NCBI GenBank assembly: GCA_019426215.1
Contig: CM033403.1
Span: 67,001-131,000 of the forward strand
Length of the DNA stretch: 64,000 bases
From: Buddleja alternifolia
Taxonomy: Eukaryota; Streptophyta; Magnoliopsida; Lamiales; Scrophulariaceae
Direction of reading: 5' to 3'
Numbering within the stretch: the first letter of the stretch is position 1; the number at the start of each line of letters is the position of its first letter. The translations under genes were made by a program, and so were the position numbers. Of the stretch, positions 32,307 through 42,887 are shown one piece after another. The notes beneath the pieces were generated by a model, which searched no databases, was not told where the DNA came from, and saw only the letters and a list, made by a program, of their open reading frames with translations.

Positions 32307-34006
32307 TGCATATTGAGAAAAATGTATTTGATAGTGTCATTGGTACTCTTCTAAATGTGCCCGGCAAGACAAAAGATGGAGTAAAGGCAAGGTTGGACTT
32401 AGTTGAAATGAAGATAAGAGGTAAATTGGCACCAACAATGAAGGGAAAACGTACTTATTTACCTCCAGCAGCTCACACGCTATCTAGAAAAGAAAAAATT
32501 GCATTATGTGAGTTTCTTTGTGGAGTGAAAGTTCCCGAAGGGTATTCTTCGAACATTAGCAGTCTTGTATCAATGAAGGACTTGAAGCTAAAGCATATGA
32601 AGACTCATGATTGTCATGTAATCATGGATCATTTGCTGCCAATTGCTTTACGGGCCATTCTGCCAAAAAAAGTGAGAGAAACGATAACTAGATTGTGTTT
32701 CTTCTTCAAAGCAATGTGGAGCAAGGTGTTTGATCCTGAACAATTGCCTGCACTTCAGAAACAACTTGTCCTCACTTTGTGTGAGCTTGAGATGTATTTC
32801 CCACCCGCGTTTTTTGATATAATGACTCACCTACCTATTCACTTGGTTAGAGAGACACAACTTTGTGGACCAGCTTTTATGAGATCTATGTATCCGGCTG
32901 AGCGTTATATGAAGGTATTGAAAGGCTATGTGAAAAATCGTAGCCGGCCGGAAGGTTGCATTGTTGAGCGGTACATAGTTGATGAAGCTATTACATTTTG
33001 CACAGAATATCTTAATGATTCTAACGTTGCAGAGCTTCAAAAGTCTCCTGTTGTGGGGGGAGGGGGAACAGAAGGAGAAAGCGTAATTGGAAAGCAATTA
33101 GTGAGTGTTCCTAGCACACAAAAGGATCAGGCACACCTATATGTGCTCCACAACACCGATGAGGTTGAGCCATATGTCGAAGAGCACAAGGACCAACTTA
33201 GGAGAATAAATTCAAGTAAAAATGAAAGTTGGATTTCAAGAGAACATAACAAGAGTTTTATCGATTGGTTCCGAAAGTGTATTCAAGAGAAACAAAATGA
33301 GAATTCACTTTCAGTTTCAGATAAATTGGCACAGTTGTCGGTGGGCCGGGGAAGATTCGTATTTTGTCATTCGGGTTATCGTATAAATGGTGTCACATTT
33401 TATACAAAAGACCAAGATGAACGGAGTACAATGCAGAATAGTGGGGTGAGTCTTGTAGCTGAAGCAATGCATATCTCAAGTGCGAAAGATAATAGCCCTA
33501 TCTATGCCACTTTACCATATTATGGGGTGATTGAACGTATATGGGAGCTGGATTACAGTTGGTTTCGGGTGCCTGTATTTGGGTGTAGGTGGGTTGACCA
33601 TAAAAATGGTGTCGATGATAGTGAAATAGGTTTTACTCGAGTAGACCTTGAAAAGGTGGGATACAAAGATGAACCTTTCATTTTGGCATCTCAAGCTAAA
33701 CAAGTGTTTTTTGTCACCGATCCTGTCGATAAGAGGTGGTCCATTGTTTTATCGGCAAACAAAAATACTTGTATTGAGGATGATGGCCTATATAATGAAG
33801 ATGATGGAGGAAATCCTATCTTAGGTGGTTCACAATCCACAAATAGTGACGGTGACTTGGATATCAGTGATGATGAATTGTATATGCGAGAAGATCACCA
33901 AGAAGGGATATGGATTAATCCTTCTGTTCGTCGGCGTACTAAACAAAATGGTCGTACTGAGGGATCACAAAAGATTAGTAAACCAGCGACAAAAAGAAAA
34001 CGATGA
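32261..34006 (+). CDS. CACTA transposase (TNPD-like), C-terminal part
   Basis: The 581-codon frame begins inside the previous ORF; its first Met is probably not a true start. LDIMHIEKNVFDSVIGTLLN is the usual TNPD motif behind the catalytic region. Residues 125-245 match DUF4218 (ELEMYFPPAFFDIMTHLPIH, SMYPAERYMKVLKGYVKN) and about 418-505 match DUF4216 (IWELDYSWFRVPVFGCRWVD). The C-terminus is acidic, then basic (PATKRKR), a possible nuclear signal. With the upstream part it would form about 1080 residues, normal for TNPD proteins. Confidence 0.88.
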   Translation: MPYWKSLHVRHFLDIMHIEKNVFDSVIGTLLNVPGKTKDGVKARLDLVEMKIRGKLAPTMKGKRTYLPPAAHTLSRKEKIALCEFLCGVKVPEGYSSNISSLVSMKDLKLKHMKTHDCHVIMDHLLPIALRAILPKKVRETITRLCFFFKAMWSKVFDPEQLPALQKQLVLTLCELEMYFPPAFFDIMTHLPIHLVRETQLCGPAFMRSMYPAERYMKVLKGYVKNRSRPEGCIVERYIVDEAITFCTEYLNDSNVAELQKSPVVGGGGTEGESVIGKQLVSVPSTQKDQAHLYVLHNTDEVEPYVEEHKDQLRRINSSKNESWISREHNKSFIDWFRKCIQEKQNENSLSVSDKLAQLSVGRGRFVFCHSGYRINGVTFYTKDQDERSTMQNSGVSLVAEAMHISSAKDNSPIYATLPYYGVIERIWELDYSWFRVPVFGCRWVDHKNGVDDSEIGFTRVDLEKVGYKDEPFILASQAKQVFFVTDPVDKRWSIVLSANKNTCIEDDGLYNEDDGGNPILGGSQSTNSDGDLDISDDELYMREDHQEGIWINPSVRRRTKQNGRTEGSQKISKPATKRKR

Positions 34007-34158
34007 AAGGTATTTGAACTTATTTGATAATTATATGAGTAACTTATTTGAACTCTTTTGTTAAGTATGCAGTTAAAGTGTAAATTATATTGAACCAGCT
34101 TGTAATATTATATTAGTGAATCAGTTACACTAACTTCTGTATTTTTTTGCTTTTGTAG

Positions 34159-34222
34159 GTCGATACCGTATACCACCACAGTCACCCTCTCCTCCGCCAC
34201 TACCACGACGACCACTACCAAT
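34159..34222 (+). other. Probable untranslated or alternative exon of second CACTA gene
   Basis: It is bounded by an acceptor (TTTTGTAG|GTCGATACC) and a donor (CCAAT|GTAAGC). Joined to the exon at 34364 it stays open in one frame (a Thr-rich stretch), so it could be 5' leader or extra coding sequence. A donor-like GAAAG|GTATTT directly behind the transposase stop (34012) suggests that transcripts from the transposase gene may be spliced into it. Confidence 0.45.
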
Positions 34223-34363
34223 GTAAGCTTATCAATATTTGGTTTTGTACTTTTTGATGTGATTTATATGATCCAACTGATTAATGATGTGATTAATGCA
34301 TATATATTTATTTTCGTTTGTTGTTGTTGAAATATTTGAATTTTCACTTATGAAATCTTGTAG

Positions 34364-37300
34364 ATGGATTCTGGAGGTGCTGCAAACCCAAGTGTTGAAA
34401 GTGAGATACGGAGAGGTATTACAGCAATGAAGAAAGTAATAAAGGCCAAAAGTAAAGGCATAAAGCTACAAGTTGGTTGGAATGAGTATGGTCAACCAGT
34501 TGACCCAAATAAATCAACTTTTGTTGGTTACATTGGCGTGATAGCTCGTGACAGGGTCCCTATTACTATCAGTGATTGGCGCAGCGTCCCTGCAGCAATA
34601 AAATATGCCATTTGGAATGAAATAGCTGTAAGTTAGTTATTATATATTATGTTTTTAATTGGTAAATGTAGTTTTTTTTTTCTCTAAATTAACATTTTTT
34701 ATATACTTTGTTCTTTGTTTTTTATAGTTGGCCTTTGATATTGACGAAAGTAGACAGAAGTTCGTCTTAGCCGAGGCTGGGAAGCTAGCTCGAAACTACA
34801 GGAGCTACTTGACCAGAATCTGGGTAGAGGATGATGATGGGAACATTAATTCAAGCCCACCCGAAAAATATCGTATATCTCAAGAAGATTGGACAAAATT
34901 TGTAGAATTACGCCAAAGTGAAGCTTTTCAGGTAATTATTTTAATTTATGGTTTCATTTTAATTTATTTGAAACTATATACATTGACTAATGCCTTGATT
35001 ATATAATGAACAGCAACTACGTAAGGACAATTCTGAAAGAGCAAAGGACCCTGAATATCCTTACAGGGCATCACGTCTTGGATATGCTCAAGTGGAGTAT
35101 ATTGAGGTACGTAGTTCGTTACAAGTTGTAATTCTAATCAAATTTCCTTACAAATTTTCTAATCAAATTTCCTTAATTACAAATTTTCTAATCAAATTTA
35201 TTTCCTTACAAATGTTCTTATATAGAAGCATAAAAGAAAGGATGCTGGGTCAGATGTCACAGAGGTGACACGAGCACTAGTGTGGAGGGTTGCACATTCT
35301 GACAGCCAGAACAAGATTGATAATGTCAATGTTAAAAGAGTAGTGGAATCAATGGTGAGTTATTTGCAATTTTAGTTATATAGTGTGTTGTATGCTTTTT
35401 TAAAAATAATTTTAAAATAACAAATTTTTGTATTTTTTAAATGTATTATTACAGGAAAGCTTATCACAGGAGGGTAGCCACAGTGGACCCGAGAAGACCC
35501 GGAATGATATACTGGCTATAACTCTTAAAAAGAAGGAGCATCCGGGTCGAGTTAGGGGTGCAGGCTTTGGGGTATCCCAAACAGATTACTTTTCGGATTC
35601 AAAGCCTTCAAAAAATACGGTGATTGATAACTTGCAAGACACGGTTCAAATGCTCACTCAATCACTATTCGAATTGCGACGCGAGTTTGAGCAGCATAGG
35701 GCGTCTGGGTCGTCGCAGCAGCCACATACAGAAGAGGCGGTTTCTTTGAAAGATAGCTGCCCAGAAGTGAAAGACCTTCCTCAGGTAATTAATGAAAAGC
35801 ATATTGTTTAGTGATAATGTAACTTACAATCCTATATTTCTGTATGATATACAACATTTTCTAATATAATGGTATATATATATATATATATATATATGTA
35901 GGATGTGGTGCAGTGTCAATTAGCACTTTCTACACCGTGTTATCGTTTGGTGGCAAGAGGAACAATGTACAATCAACCAAAGGATAGAACATTGCATACA
36001 TGTCCATTAGCCTCCCACCTCGTGAAAGTGTCGATTGACATTGCAATTGAAGATATTGCACCCTTACCAGTCCCTCTCGATGATGAAGGAGTGTTCACAG
36101 TATCTGAGGTTGTGGGATACATGGTTGCTTGGCCTAAGAGTCTTGTGATTGTCGGTGATGCATCGGTACGTAATTATTAATAGCTAGTCATTATTAAATT
36201 ATAACAATTGTTTAATGTTAATAAATATACTTTCATTGATAACGCCCACGTTTTGTTTTCTTTTGCTTATAGTCTCTCGGAAAATCCAAATCATCACTCG
36301 GAAAAAGCAAATCAGAGATGACGAAGCACTCACAAGTCAAAAATACACCTCTAGTGGCCAACCCTCCTTCTCTAGTGGCCAACCCTCCTGCTCCACCCCC
36401 TAATTCACTTGCAATTCTTGAAAGGTTCTTTGGGATGATGGCTGCTGATAACACTATCCGGATAGACATACCCGAGGAAATCTTCAATATCCCCTTTCCA
36501 GAGATTGGGCGGGAGGAGATCGGTGACTTTGTGCATAAAGAACAGATAGGAGCCTCTATCATTACTGCTTACATCAAGTAAGTTTTTAAATATTAATTAA
36601 GAAAAAGTAAGCTTTTAATTAAATTATTTTACTGCATTAATTTGAACTATGTTTATTTTTGTTACTCAAATTTATTTTATGCTCAATTGTAGGTGTTTGT
36701 GGGTTAATCACGTGGTCCCCGAACAAAAACAAAATAAATTCGGGTTCCTTAGCCCACATTCTATATCTGCGGCAGCAGGAATTACTCCCACGCAGCTTGT
36801 TGACAAATCGCAATATATAGCAAATACTATGATAGCTAGTGCACTGGAGGGGAAGTTGTTTCTTGCACCTTACAACTCCGGGTGAGCTACTAAAGACACA
36901 TTGTTATTTTGTAAAATTTGTTACGTAGGCATAACTAATTTAAAATTTTTCTTTTGAATATGCTGATTAGGGGCCATTGGTTGTTGCTCGTGATTGATCC
37001 AATTAAAGAGATCGTTTATTATTTGGATTCTTTGCACGGTAATCCAAATAACCGACATGATATGAAAGATATGATCAATCAGTAAGTTTTATCATTCAAT
37101 TAAATGTATCCATTATATTATATTTAATATTAAGTTTAAAGTATATATATTATAACTAGACTTCATATATATATATTTGCTTGATATTGACATATTTCCT
37201 TGATTTTTGATGTTTTTAACAGCGCTGTCTTGATGTTTCGAGCAAATAAAAACAACCAAAAGATCAAATCAAAAAACAAGGCTTGTACATGGAGTTGTAT

Positions 37301-37699
37301 ACAGGTTAGTTTAATTATATTATTTTAATTATAGTTTCAAGAAATTATTCGTATAAAAGTTATTTGTTCTAATACAATTTTGATTTGAATTTAATTTGTA
37401 GTGCCCCATTCAAATAAATGCCATAGATTGTGGGTTCTTCGTCATGAAATTCATGAAAGATATTATTAGACACGGAGAATCTATAATCCCACCGACGGTA
37501 TGCATAATCCTAATTAATATTAATCAAATTCTAATGTCCCTTTTAAGTTATTAAACATTTTTGTTGGATTTTAATATTTGTCTTGCAGTACTTTGCTGAT
37601 TGTCAGTACGCCACTTACACTATAGAGCAACTTGATGAAGCACGTTCTGAATTGGCACAATACATTTTTAAATGCGCTTTTGATATGCCGGCGATGTAA
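34364..37699 (+). CDS. CACTA second gene with C-terminal Ulp1 protease, 12 coding exons
   Basis: Exons: 34364-34627, 34728-34931, 35014-35106, 35226-35354, 35455-35784, 35902-36165, 36273-36577, 36693-36881, 36971-37081, 37223-37304, 37402-37497, 37589-37699. All introns are GT-AG and AT-rich. The spliced frame is 2178 nt, 725 codons plus stop, with no interruption. The first half has the plant transposase-like pattern (WRSVPAAIKYAIWNEI; RVRGAGFGVSQTDYF) and a coiled coil (LTQSLFELRREFEQH). The C-terminus is a C48/Ulp1 fold with His in GHWLLLVIDP, Asp in VYYLDSLHG and Cys in QINAIDCGFFVMKFM. Such SUMO-protease-like domains are known in plant CACTA and MULE elements. It may remove SUMO in the nucleus or aid transposition; activity is unproven. 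Confidence 0.88.
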
Positions 37700-37954
37700 G
37701 TTGAAAATTATTGTAAATTTTTATTTGATTTAAAAGCAGTGATTAGTTTATATTGGTTTATTGTAAACTCGTTATTATTTGTAATTATTGGAGATTATTA
37801 TTTGGTGAATGAAATTAATTTTGGATTTGAATTTGTTGTTTCTGTTGAGCAATTGGTTTGTTTTATGTGTTATTGATGAGTTGAATTTTGAGCTTGTGGG
37901 AAGGATATAGCTCTAGCTGAAATTATAACAGAAAAAAATAAAAAAATAAAAAAT

Positions 37955-38345
37955 CACGTTACAGCGGTTCCGAAACGAACCGCTGTAACAGTGTTCACTG
38001 TTACAGCGGTTCGTTGATGAGCCGCTGTAACAGTGAACCCTGTTACAGCGGTTCAGAAACGAACCGCTGTAACAGGGTTCACTGTTACAGCGGTTCATCA
38101 ATGAACCGCTGTAACAGTGAACACTGTTACAGCGGTTCGTTTCGGAACCGCTGTAACAGGCTACGGCTTTTACAGTTAATTTTTTTTTTATTTACCTATT
38201 ACAGCGGTTCGTTATTGAACCGCTGTAATAGGGCTCATTTTACAGCGGTTTTTAACCGCTGTAATAGTAAACATACCAATTACAGCGATACGTATTACAG
38301 CGGTTAAAACCGCTGTAATAGTGAAAAAAAAACCGCTGTAATAGA
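37955..38345. repeat. CACTA 3' subterminal hairpin array
   Basis: At least seven inverted pairs TTACAGCGGTTC...GAACCGCTGTAA are packed end to end, each with a short loop. The motif here is TACAGCGG throughout, unlike the TATAGCGG majority at the 5' end. The pairs nearest the end are shorter (GCGGTTTTTAACCGC). Open frames on both strands reflect the repeats. Confidence 0.88.
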
Positions 38346-39305
38346 CCTCTTCTGTACTAGTGTCCCCTCCAATCTTTATCATAAAACCTGGAATAATCAA
38401 AAGTGAGCACAAATTCTCTTCTATAAATATGTAATTGAAATGCAAAGAGTAAAGTGTAAATTCTAGAGGAGGGGGATCATCAATTGATGGATACAATTGG
38501 TGTGTGACTGTCTCAAACTCCCCTAGTCTTGTCGTTGGCAACCTCAATGGTGAAATCTCCAAGTGATTTATATACCCTATGATTTTGTCATTCTCATCCG
38601 TAGTATCACTTGATTTCATGGTGTATGTCTCGGATGAATCATTGAAGTTGCATACTTTGACTTGACCATCTTCCACTATATCCCTCCGGTGATTGATGGA
38701 TTCCCTTAAGAATTCAAGGGATATGATGGTAGGTGGCATTGGGTTCTTGAAGATTTCTAATGTTCTTTCTGGGCCATGTCGTGAAATGGATTTAAAAATC
38801 TCTTTCTTCATTCGTATATGCTCAGTTGTTTTTGCCTCTATTTTGACATACATGGATTCGGGAGGTGGTTCTTCTTTAGTGATAGGATCTAAACATTGTA
38901 GTTCAAAATCAAAACCTTGTTCAACTTCTATATTGAGGGATGCCTCATTCTCTTTGGTGCTACTCTCCATGGTGCAAGGCGCTCTCTCCTTCCATAAGTT
39001 GACTACTTGATTTACTAATCTTGCCACTTCCTTCCTATGAGCTTCTGTCTCCTTTCTACGAGCTTCGGCCACCTTTATGCTAGCTTGTACCCATACACTA
39101 AATTCATTCCCCAAGGCCTCAATTTTAGACCTCGTCTCTAGCTCTTGTTGATTAAAACTATCATGTTGTTGGTAAGGAAGGCTACCGACATGGTCAAAAC
39201 CCGATGAAAGTATCATTGCATCATTGTTGTAACTCCATGTTGAGCTTGGATGATTTATCCAACCGGGATGTATCATGTTATTTTGACATGTTGAGCTTGG
39301 GTGAT

Positions 39306-41243
39306 TGACACGCTAAAAGCTAACGTGCTATAATAGCAAGTGAACTAGTCGTGTGTAGTAATAAAAGTGGACGAGAAGCCCGGATTGTCGAACCACAAGG
39401 ACTTGAATTCTAGTTTAAGATTTTATAACAACAAAGATCAAAACAATAAAGGTAAAACGAGTGTGAAATGCGTAAGATAAGAACAAGGTTGAACAAATGA
39501 TTTAGAACAAAATAGAAAGGGAGACTAAGCCACATGCTAGGTTCAAATTGATCAATTATACTTATAAAGATTCTCATTGAAAGATTACGCTTATATTGTT
39601 ATGGTGAGAGCTCCGAGGGTAGAGAATAACCGATGTCTCGCGTATAAACTCTTATGCTTAGATCGTGATTTCCCAAATATTCCTATCCGGAAATCTAACC
39701 ACTAAACATGCATTAACGTACTAGAGTTCACTCGATTTGAATCGAACAACTTCACCCGGGAATCTTTACCTATGTCTAGGGCAATTCCTCATTAGTTACG
39801 GGTCATCATGTGAATTTCTTGCACCCTAAGTCAATTTCCTCCCGAAATATTAACCTAGGCATAAGATTCTGACATATAGTGATCAAGTATATGCAAGATA
39901 GGCAAAAATACAAATTCACATCACATAACAATATAAGAACAATCACAACAATCATCTATTATAAGCATATATCACAATTTGGCCTTACAAGGCCCTAGTC
40001 TTATGAATTTAGTTCATAATGGATAATATGAAAAACATAAAAGAATTAATACACATGTTCATAGACATAATTGAAATGAAAAGCTATAAAAACTCCCTCA
40101 AAAGTGAATAATGATGGATCTTGAAGTTGAGCCTTCAATCCCCAAGCTCTTTTCCTTCCTCTAGTTTTCCCCTCCAAGAGTGATGAAGAATGGTGATGAA
40201 TGGTGGAGAAATCAGATTAGGGGCTGCCCCCCTCTCCTCTAAGAATCTGAAATTGATAGTGAATGATGAAGAGTATGGGTTCCCCCTCCTTTTATAGCCA
40301 AAATTCCACTAAAGTATGCATTAAGAATTCCCATTAAAGTTCCCCAATGAGAATTCCACCTAAGGTGATGCTTAAAGTTTGGCTTTTAAGATTCCAACCA
40401 GCTAAAAAATGCTGAAATTTCGGCCATTAAGAATTCCACCAAGCATAACCATGTGAAAACTTCAACAAAACACATGCATGCTGCCATTTTCTTGCTTTCC
40501 AGCGCAGTCTTAGTATTTTCCTCATAAACGTCTCCACAGATCTCCAAATTGGATGATTCAAGTCCCCATGTGAAGCTAACACATAGATCTACAACTTTGC
40601 AAAAGGACATTTTATCCAATTCGGTCTCTAAGTATACCTAAATTACTTTTCAACATGGAGGTTGTTTTTGATTTGGCGCCCATAAAGTAAATCTACCAAG
40701 AAACACACTTATGACAACCCCTCAACACATGTGCTGAATTATGGCCAAAAGTGATTCTTTCCCATCATGTAAGGCTGGAATTTAGGCTGAAAAAGGAGTA
40801 ACATTCGGACTTTCCATGCCTAGGCATGACTAGGAAGGCGTTGGGGCGTATCCTGGCACATGTACTTTTCTGTTCGGCGCAGCAATCGTATTTCCTTCAC
40901 AATTATCTCTATAGACCTCCGATTTGGATGTTTCAAGTTCCCATTTGAAGCTAAGACATACATCTAAAACTTTGTAGAAGGAAACTTTGTCTAAGTCGGT
41001 CTCGAAATGTACGGAATTATCGCTCGAATGTGGTAGGAGATGCATAAACCGCCTAAGTGTTGAAAAACATGCTTGAACTTGTTTTGTACATCGTTTTTCT
41101 TCCCTTTTCTTCATGTATTCTCACTTATTACCTGTATTCACTTAACACACCTATTGAATGCAAATGTGACATGATTTAAGCAATAAGTGAATCCAAATCA
41201 TAAGAATTACGGTCTTAAAAACACGTAAAAACACCTCTTATCA
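39306..41243 (-). repeat. 3' LTR of inner Athila element
   Basis: TGACACGCTAAAAG...CACCTCTTATCA, 1938 bp. A minus-strand TATA box CTATAAAAGG lies near 40294-40303. Differences from its partner cluster around 40500-40620. Short open frames inside (for example 40386-40619) occur in both LTRs and have no recognised product. Confidence 0.95.
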
Positions 41244-42517
41244 ACACCCCCAAACTTATCAATTGCTCGACCTCGAGCAATAAGAGCTATAAGGCAAGAC
41301 CAACATCATTCAATGGGAGAAAACAAAACAACTAACTAACTCACTTTCGTGGAGTAAACGATTGCACTTAGCGGGTGCAACAAGCCTTTAAACCTTTGAG
41401 TTACCTCAAAGGACGAGTTATAGTCTCGTGAGGGTTTGCATAAGATATACCCACAAAATCTAGCAAATTTTCAATCCCAACCAAATCAACACATCTCAAT
41501 ATGATCAACAAGAATGAATGGCATAAAATCAACCTTTTAAAGTTTACAAATATATATATACATATCAACTACTTTTGCTCATGTGACACCAATACTTGAA
41601 ATGACTCCCTAGGGTATAGTGAAAAATAAATCTAGGGTATTATAGTCGAGAGGCATCCTTACCAAATTTTGGACATTAATCCCATATCTATCAACTTTTG
41701 ATCAAACACAAGGCACAAGAATTATAGAAAATCTCATAGCCATTTAAATTTCATTATCTCAAATATTCAACATTCAATTCATATGGAATTTCCATTAAAC
41801 TTCATTAAGGCTAGATCATGTGCAATGTTTTATTCCATTAGGCTTTCTATGACACCCATGTAACAAGTTTTAGACCAATGACTCCCAAACTAGATAGTTT
41901 TAGGGCATTAAGTGTAGAGACACTCCTAAGGATTTAATCACTTGAGTATCAAAGGCCACGAAATAAAACTAGATCTTTTAAACAATTTACTTCTTTTGGC
42001 TTGAGCATAGCTCAAATTAGCATAATAGTACAGTATATAGGCATGAAACTTTTCACCTCCGGTACGTATTAGCCTGACCACTCTTGGTCATACCAAAATT
42101 CAACCTTTTCAATTCATTGTTAGCATATAAAATTACTACTCAACTTATAACCTTATGAGAAATCTAAGTTAATATTTCTGGGAATAATTCCTTAAGTGTC
42201 TCAAGATGGTTATCCTCTCAACTCCTCTACCTTCGATTTAAGTGCATTGTGAATCATCTAAAGAATCAATTCTAGCCTAAGGTCTCCACGAGCAATTTCA
42301 AAGATATATATATATTCCATTAAATTCAGATTATTTCAAGAATTCATGCCATTTTTCCAAGTCAATCAATTTCAATGCATCAATTGGAAGGACTAAAAAA
42401 TTTTCATGCTTGATTTTCTCAACAAAGAAGCATATAAACATGATATCAAACAAACTTTCCCCAAATTCAAGTTAAAAATTAGGATTGCATTTTCAATATT
42501 CAAAATAGATACTCTTC

Positions 42518-42553
42518 TACCCCCAAACTTAAATCCAACATTGTCCCCAATGT
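42518..42553 (-). promoter_or_regulatory. Internal polypurine-like tract behind a hairpin (copy 3)
   Basis: On the minus strand the hairpin ACATTGGGGACAATGT (6-bp stem, GGGA loop of GNRA type) is followed by TGGATTTAAGTTTGGGGGTAG. It corresponds to 28057-28092 and 2671-2708. Confidence 0.45.
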
Positions 42554-42823
42554 TGTTACAACATGCATACACAAAGGTAAAAGAACACTTACAACCAAGG
42601 ATGTTGAAAAACATCCTTAAACTTCCAATACATAATCCTATAGCTTTTCCTCCTCTCGAGTAAAATGAGCATGGTCCAAATTTGCATCATATCTAACACT
42701 TCAACTTTTCAAACCATCAAGCATAAGAAAACATACATGCCAACAGTGCATGTTTGAACACAACATAAAGAAACAAACTAAACAAAACAAAAACAAAATC
42801 AAAAAGAAAAACAAACTTACAAA

Positions 42824-42848
42824 CTTAGGTTGCCTCCCAAGAAGCGCT
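42824..42848 (-). promoter_or_regulatory. Conserved Athila stem-loop (copy 3)
   Basis: On the minus strand it reads AGCGCTTCTTGGGAGGCAACCTAAG, 40 bases behind the gag-protease stop. The stem CTTGGG/CCTAAG has a G-U pair where the other copies have G-C, so pairing is kept in RNA. Confidence 0.5.
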
Positions 42849-42887
42849 AGTTTAGAGTCGGTAGCTCGACTTTGTGCTCTTTGAGGT

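Larger units (their letters stand above)
28445..38362 (+). mobile_element. CACTA (En/Spm) transposon, 9.9 kb
   Basis: The terminal inverted repeats are CACTAGTACAGAAAAGACCT on the left and the inverse of CACTAGTACAGAAGAGGTCT on the right. A TCC duplication flanks it (28442-28444, 38363-38365). Both subterminal regions are arrays of inverted AGCGGTT motifs. Two genes on the plus strand encode a TNPD-like transposase and a multi-exon protein with a C-terminal Ulp1 protease. The transposase carries one apparent frameshift; the second gene is fully open. A CT-rich then CCG-rich tract (28860-29230) and a tandem repeat (29490-30212) lie before the transposase. Confidence 0.95.
41244..42887 (-). other. 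Non-coding 3' internal region of inner element
   Basis: This 1.6-kb stretch has no long frame. It holds the conserved stem-loop, the hairpin plus internal polypurine-like tract and the terminal polypurine tract. Its last 500 bp match 1-327 and 14940-15465, showing that at least three Athila-type families share this 3' end. Confidence 0.75.

Noticed and set aside
37913..38307. ORFs with repeated NRCN..CYSGS blocks, in both strands
   Set aside because: They come from the inverted AGCGGTT hairpin array at the CACTA 3' end.
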